Below, in pieces: positions 9,162-18,224 of a stretch of 64,000 bases of DNA (its first letter is position 1; every line of letters starts with the position of its first letter). The notes under the pieces were generated by a model that worked only from the letters and a program-made list of their open reading frames with translations, searched no databases and was not told the DNA's origin. Position numbers and translations under genes: made by a program. The DNA is from Methylobacterium sp. AMS5 (GTDB taxonomy: Bacteria > Pseudomonadota > Alphaproteobacteria > Rhizobiales > Beijerinckiaceae), in the NCBI RefSeq assembly GCF_001542815.1, contig NZ_CP006992.1, forward strand, positions 2,299,501-2,363,500, written 5' to 3'.

Positions 9162-9785
9162 TCAGAGCGTGATGCCCTCGTGGAAGCGGTCGGGCGAGAT
9201 CGGCAGCATGAACTGGGCGCCGATGCCGCCCTCGAAGTAGCGCACCACCCGCCCGGGCGTGGAGCCGACCAGGATGTGCGTGCCGATCGGCGGCGACGAG
9301 GCGGTCGCGAGCGCTACGCCCGACATCGAGATGTCGATGATCCGGGCGGCGATGAACCGGCCGCTCTCCAGGCGGAGGGTCACGCCGGGCTGGTTCGGCA
9401 CAAGGCGCTCGTTGGTCCGGCCCTCCGGCAGGCCGAGGCTCTCGCGGTTGGCGAGCCACATGAGCTGGGACGCGATCTTGTCGCGCTTGCGCGGCGTCGC
9501 GTTGATCCGCATGGCAAAACCCCGCGGAGGGTGGCGGACGATCACCCCTTCGAGCCGGCCGATCTGTTCGAGATACAGCACCACGCGCTCGTTGAGCGCG
9601 CCGATCACGGCGCAGGTCAGACGGACGCCGCCGGGGGACATGTCCACCGTCTGGCACGGGTATTCGCGACGGTCCGCCAGCATGTAGCGACCGAGCAGAG
9701 TCGCGCGCACCCGCTGGTGCCGGCGCTGCTCGGCGGCGTAGTCGGACAGGGTGGGGGCCATCCCGGATCGGGAAAGCTCGGTCAT
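9162..9785 (-). CDS. Double PilZ-domain protein
   Basis: 207 residues with two PilZ-type modules. The first (about 17-105) has RRHQRVRATLLGRY followed by TVDMSPGGVRL, the RxxxR and (D/N)xSxxG pattern that binds c-di-GMP. The second (about 130-205) has an IDISMSGVALA segment but no clear RxxxR, so it is probably non-binding. No other domain is attached; such proteins usually act as c-di-GMP receptors for motility or polysaccharide. The start at 9785 begins MTELSRSGMAPTLSDYAAEQ. Confidence 0.85.
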   Translation of the reverse strand: MTELSRSGMAPTLSDYAAEQRRHQRVRATLLGRYMLADRREYPCQTVDMSPGGVRLTCAVIGALNERVVLYLEQIGRLEGVIVRHPPRGFAMRINATPRKRDKIASQLMWLANRESLGLPEGRTNERLVPNQPGVTLRLESGRFIAARIIDISMSGVALATASSPPIGTHILVGSTPGRVVRYFEGGIGAQFMLPISPDRFHEGITL

Positions 9786-9994
9786 GTCAGCTCGGCGGTC
9801 TCGGTGTTCCAGCCGAATCACTAGCCACGTTGCGGTTACAAAAGGCTTGCAGGCACGCCGAACTTGAATCGCGAGCGGGTCACGAAAGCGGGATGTGGCA
9901 ACGAAGACGGTCCGCACCGAGCGTGACGGATCCCGTTTCCTTCGTTGACGCAGACCGATCCACCGTGCGGGGCGACGCCCCGGCCGGCGCGGGG

Positions 9995-10615
9995 TCAGGC
10001 GTTGCCGCGCCCGCCCTCGTGGACCAGCAGATGGCCGAATCGGACGGGACGGGCATCGTTGGCGGGCTCGGGCAGGGCGTCCACGAAGGTTCGCATCGCC
10101 GCAGGCTCCGGCGCGACGGTCTCCAGCACCCGCAGGGAAACCGCCTCGAGCCGCAGGATCGGGCGGCTGCCGAGCCAGGTCGGGATGCAATGCGGGCTGA
10201 GGGAGCCGAGGATACGGGCCTGGGTCTTGCCTCGGTGGCGCAGGGGCAGGAGCAGGAGTTCGAGATCGAGGGTCTCATCCCGCGCGGTGAAGCCGGTGAG
10301 CCCCGCCACCACGCCCACCGTATCGCCGGTGACGGTTTCGACGAAGTGCCACGGATCGGAGAAGGCCGGCTGCCGCTCGCCCCACAGATCGACGAAGGAG
10401 CTGCCGCGCAATTCGCGCCCGAACAGGGCGCACAGGCGCGTGCCGGCGAGGCGCACCGCGCTCGACCGCCGCGCCGGATCGGTTTCCAGAATGAAACTGT
10501 CGGCGAGCAGGTTGCGGATTTCGCCGGGCTCGATCTCACCGCGCTCGGGCGCGGACCGCTCTCCGCGCAGCCGGTCCCAGTAGAGGTGAAGCTGACGGCT
10601 GGTCGGATGCTTCAT
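9995..10615 (-). CDS. PAS_5-family PAS domain protein
   Basis: 206 residues beginning MKHPTSRQLHLYWDRLRGER. The whole protein fits the PAS_5 family common in Rhizobiales: RRSSAVRLAGTRLCALFGREL and the SFVDLWGE core. No output domain is fused, so it may be a small sensory or regulatory protein. An alternative start MRNT lies four codons upstream (10627). It is divergent from the rhomboid protease gene. Confidence 0.8.
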   Translation of the reverse strand: MKHPTSRQLHLYWDRLRGERSAPERGEIEPGEIRNLLADSFILETDPARRSSAVRLAGTRLCALFGRELRGSSFVDLWGERQPAFSDPWHFVETVTGDTVGVVAGLTGFTARDETLDLELLLLPLRHRGKTQARILGSLSPHCIPTWLGSRPILRLEAVSLRVLETVAPEPAAMRTFVDALPEPANDARPVRFGHLLVHEGGRGNA

Positions 10616-10856
10616 GGTGTTCCGCATCGGTACGGCCCGGTTCGAAACGGGCTCGGTTTTCGGTCGGCACGGGACGAAACGCGTCACCATGCGCCGTTCA
10701 TGGTCCTCGTCCGCACACCCTATGCCGTCGCGTCCCGGCATGCTTGCGCAACCCATCCTTAACCTTAACGAGCAATTTACGAATTCGACGGCAATTGACC
10801 GACCCTGTGCCCGATTGGACCTTGCGGCGGCGCACCTCCCCCCGACATGGTGCGGC

Positions 10857-11681
10857 ATGGATGCTTCTCCCGACCTGCCGCACCAGGGCCGCGTTCCCGT
10901 CTTCAACCTGCCGGGAGTCGTCACGGTCTCGATCGCGGTTCTGGCCGCGATCCACATCGTTCGCACCGTCCTGCCGGATGAACTCGACCTGTCGGTGCTC
11001 CTCAACCTCGCCTTCATCCCCGCCCGCTGGACCGCCGCGTTCGATCCGGCCTCCGCGGCCGAGATCGTCCGGGCGGCGGGGGAGGGGGCGGGTCGGCCCG
11101 ATATCGCCACGGCGCGCCAGGAATTCGCCCGCTACCTCGTCGCCGAGCCGTCAGCGACGCCCTGGACCGGCGCGACCTACGCCCTGCTGCACGGCTCGTG
11201 GGTGCATCTCATCTTCAACGCGGTCTGGCTCGCCGTCTTCGGCACCCCGGTCGCGCGTCGCTACGGGGTCCTGCGCTACGGCCTGCTGGCGCTCGCCGGC
11301 GTCGTGGTCGGTGCGCTCGTCCATCTCTTCGTCGATCCCTACAGCCTGATGCCGCTGGTCGGCGCCTCGGCCGGCATCTCGGCCCTCATGGCGGCGGCGG
11401 CCCGCTTCGTGTTCCAGCCGCCGCCGCCCTTCGTGGCCGGGGCGCCGTGGCAGTTGCCGCCGCAGCCGACGCTGCAGACGATTCCGGAATTGCTGCGCAA
11501 CCGGCCGGCGGTGCTGTTCCTCGGGGTCTGGTTCGTCACCAACCTGCTGTTCGGCGTCCTGGCCCTACCGCTCGGGGGCAGCGAAGGGCCGATCGCCTGG
11601 GACGCGCATCTCGGCGGCTTTGCCGCAGGGTTCTTCCTCCTGCCACTGATGGAGCGAGGCGCTCGCCGCGTGCGGCATTAG
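10857..11681 (+). CDS. Rhomboid-family intramembrane serine protease
   Basis: 274 residues with about six membrane helices (segments near 20-38, 108-128, 140-158, 166-184, 218-238 and 248-264). The catalytic dyad is visible as Ser171 in GASAGIS and His251 in WDAHLGGF. A proline-rich cytosolic or periplasmic loop (185-210) separates the last two core helices. Rhomboids cleave membrane-anchored substrates inside the bilayer; the substrate is not predictable here. ATG 10857 starts MDASPDLPHQ; the longer open frame upstream has no homology. Confidence 0.9.
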   Translation: MDASPDLPHQGRVPVFNLPGVVTVSIAVLAAIHIVRTVLPDELDLSVLLNLAFIPARWTAAFDPASAAEIVRAAGEGAGRPDIATARQEFARYLVAEPSATPWTGATYALLHGSWVHLIFNAVWLAVFGTPVARRYGVLRYGLLALAGVVVGALVHLFVDPYSLMPLVGASAGISALMAAAARFVFQPPPPFVAGAPWQLPPQPTLQTIPELLRNRPAVLFLGVWFVTNLLFGVLALPLGGSEGPIAWDAHLGGFAAGFFLLPLMERGARRVRH

Positions 11682-11931
11682 ACGCTTGAGACGCTTGTCG
11701 CGAACGCCCAAGACATCGTCGCCGTCAGAGAGGGAATCGAAGATAAAGCGAAGTCACGCCAAAGACTTGTAAGGTCAGCCAAGAAGCGTTGTGGCTTTGG
11801 CGCCACGGCGGGGGTTTTTGGACTTGAGGCGGCAATAAAACCGCCAGCTCGACCGTCGATAAAGTGAACGGAAGCGGATTAAAACGAAACTATCAAATGA
11901 TCGCTTCGTTCCTGATGGAGAGTGGACCCCG

Positions 11932-12819
11932 GTGAAACATCGAGCAGCCGTCATTGCCCGCCTCGGGCTTGCCCTATCCGCCACAGCGTGGGGCCTCGGC
12001 GGCACAGCCGCCCATGCCGCCTCGGCCGCGCAGCCCGGCCAGACCATCGGCGTGCCGTTCGGTGCGCCGTTCCCGAAGGGCTTCTACGCCGTGAACCTTT
12101 CGAGCTTCGGCGTGCGCGAGACCGCGCCGCTCGACTCCGAGAGCAACGTCAACCTTCCGACTCTGCTGTGGGCGACGCCCTTCTCCGTTCTCGGTGGGCA
12201 GGTGCAGTTCATCTTCGTCGCGCCCATCGCCGCCTCCAGCGTGCGCGGCAACCCCTACAACAGCGGCTGGGGGCAGCCCCTGCTGGCGGGCCAGCTCGCC
12301 TGGGATCTCGGCGGTGGCGTCGGCGTCAGCTACCTTCTCGGCGGCTACCTCCCCTGGGACACCCGCTTCCTGACCCAGTCGCCCTCGCTGAGCCACCGCT
12401 TCGCGCTCACCTACGCCGCCAACGACTGGGCCATCACCGGTAACCTGCTCTACGGCCACATCCTGGAGCCGCGCTCGCCCAACGGCGTGCTCTATCCCGA
12501 CTACCTCAACCTCGACGTCACCCTGACCAAGAAGTTCGGCAAGTGGCAGGTCGGCCCCGTGGCCTTCGGCTCGGTCGATCTCACGACCAACGTCGTCGGC
12601 TACCGGCAGCAGGGTCAGATCGCGGTCGGCGGCCTCGTCGGCTACAATTTCGGCTTCATGAACGTGCAGGGCTACGTCACCCGCGACGTGGCCGAGCGCA
12701 ATTACGGCGGCAAGGAAACCCGCGGCTGGCTGCGCGTCATCGTCCCGTTCCTTCAGAACAAGGGTGAGGCCGAGCCGAACCGGACCCTGATCACCCGGCG
12801 TCAGGCCGAGGGGCGCTGA
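11932..12819 (+). CDS. Outer-membrane transporter-like protein (phenol meta-degradation/SphA type)
   Basis: 295 residues with a long signal peptide ending near AAHAASAA (about residue 30). The mature part alternates short hydrophobic beta strands and ends in a strand-like IVPFLQNKGE, as expected of an outer-membrane beta-barrel of the MetA/SphA transporter family. These proteins are thought to take up aromatic or hydrophobic compounds, but the substrate is not known. It stands alone and is closed by a strong terminator. Confidence 0.78.
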   Translation: MKHRAAVIARLGLALSATAWGLGGTAAHAASAAQPGQTIGVPFGAPFPKGFYAVNLSSFGVRETAPLDSESNVNLPTLLWATPFSVLGGQVQFIFVAPIAASSVRGNPYNSGWGQPLLAGQLAWDLGGGVGVSYLLGGYLPWDTRFLTQSPSLSHRFALTYAANDWAITGNLLYGHILEPRSPNGVLYPDYLNLDVTLTKKFGKWQVGPVAFGSVDLTTNVVGYRQQGQIAVGGLVGYNFGFMNVQGYVTRDVAERNYGGKETRGWLRVIVPFLQNKGEAEPNRTLITRRQAEGR

Positions 12820-12854
12820 GAGACGCTTCACGCGCTGTTACGGCACGACCCGAA

Positions 12855-12895
12855 GCCGACCCCGATGGCGCTCCGCCATCGGGGTCGGCTTTTTC
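12855..12895 (+). terminator. Strong rho-independent terminator
   Basis: GCCGACCCCGATGGC and its exact complement GCCATCGGGGTCGGC form a 15-bp perfect stem around GCTCC and are followed by TTTTT. It terminates the outer-membrane protein gene. Confidence 0.92.
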
Positions 12896-13177
12896 GTTGC
12901 GCGCGGACCCCGGCCGACGCGTCGGTGTCGTGCGATGCCTTGCGGATCCCACCGGCGCATCGGGGCCGGATCGAAACCGCTCCGCCGTCGAACCCCGACC
13001 GGCGGAACTGAATTTTTCTTCCGAATTTGTTCTTTCATGAACAATAGCGCCTCGTCCGGCGCTTGCCAGCACGACCAAGGCGCCACACACTCGCCCAGGT
13101 CAGAACCGGGGCCAACCCGGTCGTATCCGCTCCCGCACCGCGGGCTGACGGTGTGGGCACCCTTGGGAGGAGACTTC

Positions 13178-13609
13178 ATGACCGTTGCGCGTATCCTGGC
13201 AGAGAAAGGCAGCTCAGTGGTCACGGTGCCGCCGCATCGCACCATCGACGAGGCGATCCATCTGCTGGCCGAAAAGAAGATCGGTGCCCTCGTGGTCGGC
13301 AATGCCGATGGCCGCGTGATCGGCATTCTGTCCGAGCGCGACGTGATGCGGGCGCTGGCCAGCGAAGGGGCCTCGGCCCTCGACCGCCCGGTCTCGCATC
13401 ACATGACCACGAAGGTCGTGACCTGCACCCGGCGCGCCAGCATCGAAGACGTGATGGAGACGATGACGGAAGGCCGCTTCCGCCACTTGCCGGTCGTGGA
13501 GGACGGGCGTCTCGTCGGCGTCGTCTCGATCGGTGACGTGGTGAAGCGGCGCATCGCCACCGTCGAAGCCGAGCATCAGGCGATGCGCGACTACATCACG
13601 ATGGCCTGA
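13178..13609 (+). CDS. Two-CBS-domain protein
   Basis: 143 residues made of two CBS motifs and nothing else. The first (about 8-62) contains TIDEAIHLLAEKKIGALVV; the second (about 77-130) contains FRHLPVVEDGRLVGVVSIGD. CBS pairs bind adenosine nucleotides and regulate partner proteins; no partner gene is adjacent. A GGGAGGA sequence nine bases upstream fixes ATG 13178. The short C-terminal helix EAEHQAMRDYITMA is typical of the stand-alone proteobacterial group. Confidence 0.92.
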   Translation: MTVARILAEKGSSVVTVPPHRTIDEAIHLLAEKKIGALVVGNADGRVIGILSERDVMRALASEGASALDRPVSHHMTTKVVTCTRRASIEDVMETMTEGRFRHLPVVEDGRLVGVVSIGDVVKRRIATVEAEHQAMRDYITMA

Positions 13610-13648
13610 TTTCGGGCCCGAACCGGGCCCGTATCGCCCGCGGCGGCT

Positions 13649-14707
13649 TCAACCGCGCGCCGCCGCACTCGCGATCATGCGCCGGATCTCGGGCAGGGCC
13701 GCCCGCACCGCCTGCCGGCCGAGGGCGATTCCATCGGCTGCCCGGTGGAACTCGAACTGCCCGAACTCGGCGAGAAGCGGCCGGATCGCCACGTCCGGCG
13801 GTTCGCTCGCCAGCCGTGCCCGTGAGATCCGATCCTGCGTGATGTTGAACGCGTCGAGTATGACACGGGCGACGCCGGGGCTCGGCCGGCCGACGGATGG
13901 CGGTGGTTCCGGTCTGCGGCGGCGGCCCATGAGGCGGCGGCTCGCGCCGCTGAGCAAGGCCCAACGGCCCCGGCGGCGCACGGTGGCCTCCAGCGTCTGC
14001 TCGATTGCCCGCTCGACCGGCTCCTCGGGAGCGTCGAACATGGGATCGTCCCGCTCGGGGCGGATCACCGTCGCGGGCGCGCGCATCTCGCAGGCGAGGT
14101 TCACGCAGATGACGAGGTCGGCGCCGAGTTCGCGGGCCAGGCGGACGGGCACCGGATTCACCAGCGTCCCGTCCATCAGCAGGCGCCCTTCGAGCGCGAC
14201 GGGCGGGAAGATGCCGGGGATGGCGTAGGACGCCCGCACCGCCTCGACCAAGGGCCCACGGGACAGCCACACCTCGTGGCCGGTGCCGAGTTCGGTCGCC
14301 ACGCTGGCGAAGGCGAGGCGCAGATCCTCGATGCGGAAACCGTCGAGTTCGCGTGCGAGACGGCGGCGCAGGCGCTCGCCCGCGATCAGGCCGGATCCGG
14401 TGATGCGCGGATCGAGCAGGCCGACCACCCGGCGCCGGGTGAGCGAGAGCGCGAACGCCTTGAGGGCACCGATGCGGCCCGCAGCGTAGGCCCCGCCGAC
14501 GACGGCGCCGATGGAGCAGCCCGCGACCACTTCCGGGAAGATCCCGGCTTCCTCCAACCCCTCGATCACGCCGATATGCGACCAGCCGCGGGCCGAGCCG
14601 CCGCCGAGCGCGAGACCGATGCGGGGAGAGCGGAAACGCGGCACCACCGGTTCCACGGCCCCGTCCGGAAAATGGGGCACGGCGGAACGGGATGCCTCGA
14701 ACATCAT
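13649..14707 (-). CDS. Patatin-like phospholipase (RssA/NTE family)
   Basis: 352 residues. The lipase signature is complete: GGGSARG (35-41) for the oxyanion hole, GCSIG (63-67) with nucleophile Ser65, and Asp179 in the DGT motif of the Ser-Asp dyad. No signal peptide or membrane helix is seen, so it probably acts on membrane lipids from the cytosolic side. Its ATG overlaps the hisI stop codon by four bases, so the two are co-translated. ATG 14707 and the next codon 14704 are both possible starts. Confidence 0.9.
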   Translation of the reverse strand: MMFEASRSAVPHFPDGAVEPVVPRFRSPRIGLALGGGSARGWSHIGVIEGLEEAGIFPEVVAGCSIGAVVGGAYAAGRIGALKAFALSLTRRRVVGLLDPRITGSGLIAGERLRRRLARELDGFRIEDLRLAFASVATELGTGHEVWLSRGPLVEAVRASYAIPGIFPPVALEGRLLMDGTLVNPVPVRLARELGADLVICVNLACEMRAPATVIRPERDDPMFDAPEEPVERAIEQTLEATVRRRGRWALLSGASRRLMGRRRRPEPPPSVGRPSPGVARVILDAFNITQDRISRARLASEPPDVAIRPLLAEFGQFEFHRAADGIALGRQAVRAALPEIRRMIASAAARG

Positions 14708-15126
14708 CGATCCGGGTCGGCCGGCGCGAGGGTGACGGCGCCGGTCGTAGGGTTGCGCTCGACCGCGCGGTAGAAGCAGGAGCGGCGGCCGGTATGGCAG
14801 CAGCCACCGTCGCCGCCGACGTCCACCCGGATCAGGATCGCGTCCTGATCGCAATCGACCCGCATCTCCACGACCCGTTGGATCTGCCCCGAGGTCGCGC
14901 CCTTGTGCCAGAGTTCACCGCGGGAGCGCGACCAGTACCACGCCTCGCCGGTCTCCAGGGTGCGGGCGAGGGCCTCGGCGTTCATGTGCGCGAGCATCAG
15001 CACGCGCCCGTCATGGGCATCGACGGCGATGCAAGCCACGAGTCCGTCGGGGCCGAAGCGCGGCGTCAGCCTTGCGCCCTCCTCGACCTCGGCGCGGGTG
15101 CCGGGGGAAGCGAATCGTTCGGTCAT
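14704..15126 (-). CDS. hisI: Phosphoribosyl-AMP cyclohydrolase
   Basis: 140 residues. It opens the purine ring of PR-AMP, the third step of histidine synthesis. The metal-binding and catalytic segment is intact: DCDQDA followed by DGGCCHTGRRSCFYR, which supplies the three zinc-ligand cysteines. It is monofunctional, without the HisE domain, as usual in alphaproteobacteria. It lies downstream of folE and overlaps the patatin gene. Confidence 0.96.
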   Translation of the reverse strand: MTERFASPGTRAEVEEGARLTPRFGPDGLVACIAVDAHDGRVLMLAHMNAEALARTLETGEAWYWSRSRGELWHKGATSGQIQRVVEMRVDCDQDAILIRVDVGGDGGCCHTGRRSCFYRAVERNPTTGAVTLAPADPDR

Positions 15127-15146
15127 GGCCGCAGGCCCAGGTGCCT

Positions 15147-15226
15147 GAGTGTCTCCCCCGAAACGCCCGCTCGCCGTTCTGCCTGGAGGGAAGAGCGGCG
15201 GTGGCCGGGGGTTTCGTGAGGCACTC
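15147..15226. repeat. 80-bp imperfect palindromic repeat, copy 2
   Basis: The ends are GAGTGTCTCCCCCGAAAC on the left and GTTTCGTGAGGCACTC on the right, which pair when the strand folds. The right end abuts the folE stop codon. It has the same length and near-identical right end as the element at 8981-9060. Confidence 0.65.
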
Positions 15227-16036
15227 CTAGCCCTTCTGGTTCCGAACGAAGGTCAGGAAGCGGACCTGCTCGGACGGATCGTTCTTGTAGACGCCGCGGA
15301 ACTGCGTGGTGATGGTGGAGACGCCGGCCTTCTGCACGCCGCGCATCGCCATGCAGAGATGCTCGGCCTCGATCATCACGGCGCAGCCGCGGGGCTGAAG
15401 GATGCTCTCGATCGTGTCGGCGATCTGAGCCGTCATGGTTTCCTGCGTCTGCAGGCGTCGGGCGAAGGCATCGACCACGCGCGCCAGCTTGGAGAGGCCG
15501 ACCACGCCCTTGGTGGGGTAATAGGCGATGTGGGCCAGCCCCATGAACGGCACCATGTGGTGCTCGCAATGGGAGTAGAATGGGATGTCGCGCACCAGAA
15601 CGGCGTCGGAATAGCCCTCGACCTCCTCGAACACCCGCTCCAGCAGCGCGTCCGCGTCGGCGCGATAGCCGCCGAAGAGCTGCTCGTAGGCCTTCACCAC
15701 GCGGGCGGGGGTCTCGATCAGCCCCTCGCGGGTCGGGTCGTCGCCGGCCCAGCGCAGGAGCGTGCGCACGGCGGCTTCCGCCTCCTGCCGGCTCGGACGG
15801 CCGAGCGCCACCTCGTTCGGCACCCGCTGGGCCGATTCGGGCAGGGGCGCGATGTCGGGCGTGAAGTCGGGACGGCCCGGATCGTTGGCGCCGCGCATTT
15901 CTTGCAGGCCGACGGCACTCATGCGTCGTTCGTCGTCGCTCATGCCGTAGGACAGGGATTTGAGAGCGGCATCCATGGCATCTCCGGCCTTCGCCACACG
16001 CGCCTTCAGGGTGGTGCTGTCGGGCTTGGCGTACAT
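15227..16036 (-). CDS. folE: GTP cyclohydrolase I
   Basis: 269 residues. It converts GTP to dihydroneopterin triphosphate, the entry to folate; in methylotrophs the pathway also feeds tetrahydromethanopterin-like cofactors. Zinc ligands are seen in YSHCEHH and HLCMAMRG, with the substrate-binding STITTQFRG nearby. The catalytic domain covers about residues 80-269; the first 75 residues are an extension rich in charged residues. ATG 16036 is the first good start; internal ATGs would shorten the extension. Confidence 0.95.
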   Translation of the reverse strand: MYAKPDSTTLKARVAKAGDAMDAALKSLSYGMSDDERRMSAVGLQEMRGANDPGRPDFTPDIAPLPESAQRVPNEVALGRPSRQEAEAAVRTLLRWAGDDPTREGLIETPARVVKAYEQLFGGYRADADALLERVFEEVEGYSDAVLVRDIPFYSHCEHHMVPFMGLAHIAYYPTKGVVGLSKLARVVDAFARRLQTQETMTAQIADTIESILQPRGCAVMIEAEHLCMAMRGVQKAGVSTITTQFRGVYKNDPSEQVRFLTFVRNQKG

Positions 16037-16259
16037 CGTCGATCCGTCCGGGCGTCTTAAACGTTCAAGTGCCGACGCCCTCGAACGATCCGAATCCTGG
16101 GCCAGGGCGTGACCGGGGTCGACGGTACCATTCTCGCGGAATGGCGGTGTCGCGCCTATATCGTCGCAATCGCGCCGTCGCGCAATGCATGGCATGCGTA
16201 TCTGGCGCAACGAATTCTGCGACCTCACTCGAACAGGCGCTGCGAAAGGCGTGTCAGCG

Positions 16260-16745
16260 ATGATCGACGACATCTACAACCGCCGCATCCTGGAACTGGC
16301 CGCCGACATTCCCCGCCTCGGCCGGCTGGCGGCACCGGATGCCACCGCCACGGCCCATTCCAAGTTGTGCGGTTCGACCGTCACCGTCGATCTCAGTCTG
16401 GAAGCGGACGGCATCACGGTCGCCGACTTCGCCCACGACGTGAAGGCCTGTGCGCTCGGGCAGGCCTCCTCCTCGCTGATGGCCCGCCACGTCGTCGGCG
16501 CGACGGCCGAGGAATTGCGCGCGGTTCGCGCCCGGATGCGGGCGATGCTGAAGGAGAACGGCCCCGCGCCGGAGGGCGAATGGGCGGATCTCGCCGTGCT
16601 GGAGCCGGTGCGCGACTTTCGGGCCCGTCACGCCTCCACGCTCCTGACCTTCGACGCCGTTGTGGACGCCCTCGATCAGATCGCCGCCCGCAGGGATGCC
16701 GGCAAGAGTTCCGGCAAGGGGGCCGGGGCGCCCGAGGCGGCCTGA
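16260..16745 (+). CDS. Iron-sulfur cluster scaffold protein (IscU/NifU N-terminal-like)
   Basis: 161 residues. The NifU_N fold is recognisable: [13 protein letters not shown] supplies the first conserved cysteine and [14 protein letters not shown] the second. The third cysteine of true IscU is missing, so cluster assembly may differ, or the protein may have another role. It is followed 15 bp later by yidD in the same orientation, a pairing common in Rhizobiales. ATG 16260 begins [16 protein letters not shown]. Confidence 0.87.
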   Translation: MIDDIYNRRILELAADIPRLGRLAAPDATATAHSKLCGSTVTVDLSLEADGITVADFAHDVKACALGQASSSLMARHVVGATAEELRAVRARMRAMLKENGPAPEGEWADLAVLEPVRDFRARHASTLLTFDAVVDALDQIAARRDAGKSSGKGAGAPEAA

Positions 16746-16760
16746 GCCTCGCCCCGGACG

Positions 16761-17171
16761 GTGGCTGCTTCGTTTTTCGGACAAAGGATGATGCGACAAC
16801 AGGAGCCCGGTCGCCGCGTGATTCGCCGGGCGGCGCACGGAGCGATCCGCGCCTACCAGCTCACGCTGTCCGGGCTGATCGGGCGCCAATGCCGGCATTG
16901 GCCGTCCTGCTCGGCCTATACCGACGAGGCGATCCAGCGGCACGGCCTCTGGGCCGGCGGATGGATCGGCTTTGCCCGCCTTTGCCGCTGCGGCCCGTTC
17001 GGTACGCACGGCATCGACCTCGTTCCCGAACACTTGCCGGAGCGGGCCGTATGGCACCGGCCCTGGTCCTATGGCCGCTGGCGCGGTGTCGAGGCGCCGC
17101 CACCCTTGGTGTGTGAGGCGGTGGAAGAGCGTTGCGCGGCCAGCGGGGCTGCGGGCCCGTCGGCCGGGTGA
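16761..17171 (+). CDS. yidD: Membrane protein insertion efficiency factor YidD
   Basis: Up to 136 residues. The YidD core lies at about 28-80: AYQLTLSGLIGRQCRHWPSC then SAYTDEAIQRHG, with the conserved cysteines. It is a small inner-membrane-associated helper of YidC. The C-terminal part beyond about 100 is longer than usual. Starts at 16761 and 16791 (MMRQQEPG) are both possible. It ends 12 bp before a bidirectional terminator. Confidence 0.9.
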   Translation: MAASFFGQRMMRQQEPGRRVIRRAAHGAIRAYQLTLSGLIGRQCRHWPSCSAYTDEAIQRHGLWAGGWIGFARLCRCGPFGTHGIDLVPEHLPERAVWHRPWSYGRWRGVEAPPPLVCEAVEERCAASGAAGPSAG

Positions 17172-17182
17172 CGGCGCACATG

Positions 17183-17214
17183 AAAAAGCCCCGACCTTTC
17201 GGCCGGGGCTTTTT
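17183..17214. terminator. Bidirectional terminator between yidD and BI-1 genes
   Basis: AAAAAGCCCCGACC and GGCCGGGGCTTTTT pair with one mismatch around TTTC. Both strands end in a T-run, which fits two convergent genes. Confidence 0.88.
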
Positions 17215-17239
17215 CTCGTTTCGGATCCTGCGCCGTTGC

Positions 17240-18007
17240 TTAGCGGCGGTCGCCGAGCAGCGAGAGCAGGAACTGGAACATGTTGATGAAGTCCAGGTAC
17301 AGCGTCAGAGCGCCGTTGATGGACATCTTGGCCGCACCCTCGGCGTCGAAGCCGCTGTAGAGGTACATCTCCTTGAGCTTCTGCGTGTCGAAGGCGGTCA
17401 GGCCGGCGAAGATGAGGACGCCGAGCACCGAGATCGCGAACTGAAGCGCGGAAGAAGCCAGGAAGAGGTTCACCAGCGAGGCGATGATGATGCCGATCAG
17501 GCCCATGATCAGGAACGAGCCCATGCCCGACAGGCTGCGCTTCGTGGTGTAGCCGTAGAGGCTCAGACCCGCGAAGGTCGCCGCCGTGATGAAGAACACC
17601 CGCACCACGCTGGCGCCCGTGAACACGAGCAGCAGGGTGGACATCGAGGCGCCCATCACCGCCGCGAACGCCCAGAACATCGTGCGTGCCGAGGAGGCCG
17701 ACATGCGGTCCATACGGAACGAGAACACGAAGATGAAGGCGAGCGGCGCCAGCATCAGCACCCACTTGAAGGGGCTGGTGTAGAGGAACTGCCCGAACGG
17801 GGTCAGGGCGACACGGCCGGCGCCGGTCTGCGCGACGGCGGCCATGTTGAGGGCCAGTGCCACGAGACCGGAGATCCCGAGGCCGACGACCATGTTGTTG
17901 TAGACGCCCAGCATGAAGCTGCGCAGGCCCTGGTCGACTTCGACCTGAGAGCCAGCGTACCCCTGCGGCTGGGCGCCGGCACGGAACGGGCTGTTGTCGA
18001 ATGCCAT
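17240..18007 (-). CDS. Bax inhibitor-1 / YccA family membrane protein
   Basis: 255 residues with seven hydrophobic segments from about residue 35 to 250. The family signature is present: YTTKRSLSGMGSFL in the middle and LTAFDTQKLKEMY before the last helix pair. BI-1 proteins form a pH-sensitive calcium leak in some bacteria; YccA also interacts with the FtsH protease in E. coli. It is monocistronic and convergent with yidD. ATG 18007 starts MAFDNSPFRAGAQPQGYAGS. Confidence 0.92.
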   Translation of the reverse strand: MAFDNSPFRAGAQPQGYAGSQVEVDQGLRSFMLGVYNNMVVGLGISGLVALALNMAAVAQTGAGRVALTPFGQFLYTSPFKWVLMLAPLAFIFVFSFRMDRMSASSARTMFWAFAAVMGASMSTLLLVFTGASVVRVFFITAATFAGLSLYGYTTKRSLSGMGSFLIMGLIGIIIASLVNLFLASSALQFAISVLGVLIFAGLTAFDTQKLKEMYLYSGFDAEGAAKMSINGALTLYLDFINMFQFLLSLLGDRR

Positions 18008-18224
18008 GAAAGTTTCCCTTGAAACCTCTCGGCGCGGAGTTGTGACGGGGTCCACGCGCGACCCCTGGCGCATCGGGCGCGCCTTACGCTCGAATATGTT
18101 CGCTTGAAGAACCATAAACAAGTGGGCCTTCAGCGCACGGCCGCGTTTTCAACCCGGCTGGATAACGAAGTTTTTTGTAGTTCGAACGGGATGAAAGTCT
18201 TCGCTCAATCGTTGGGGTGCGTTT

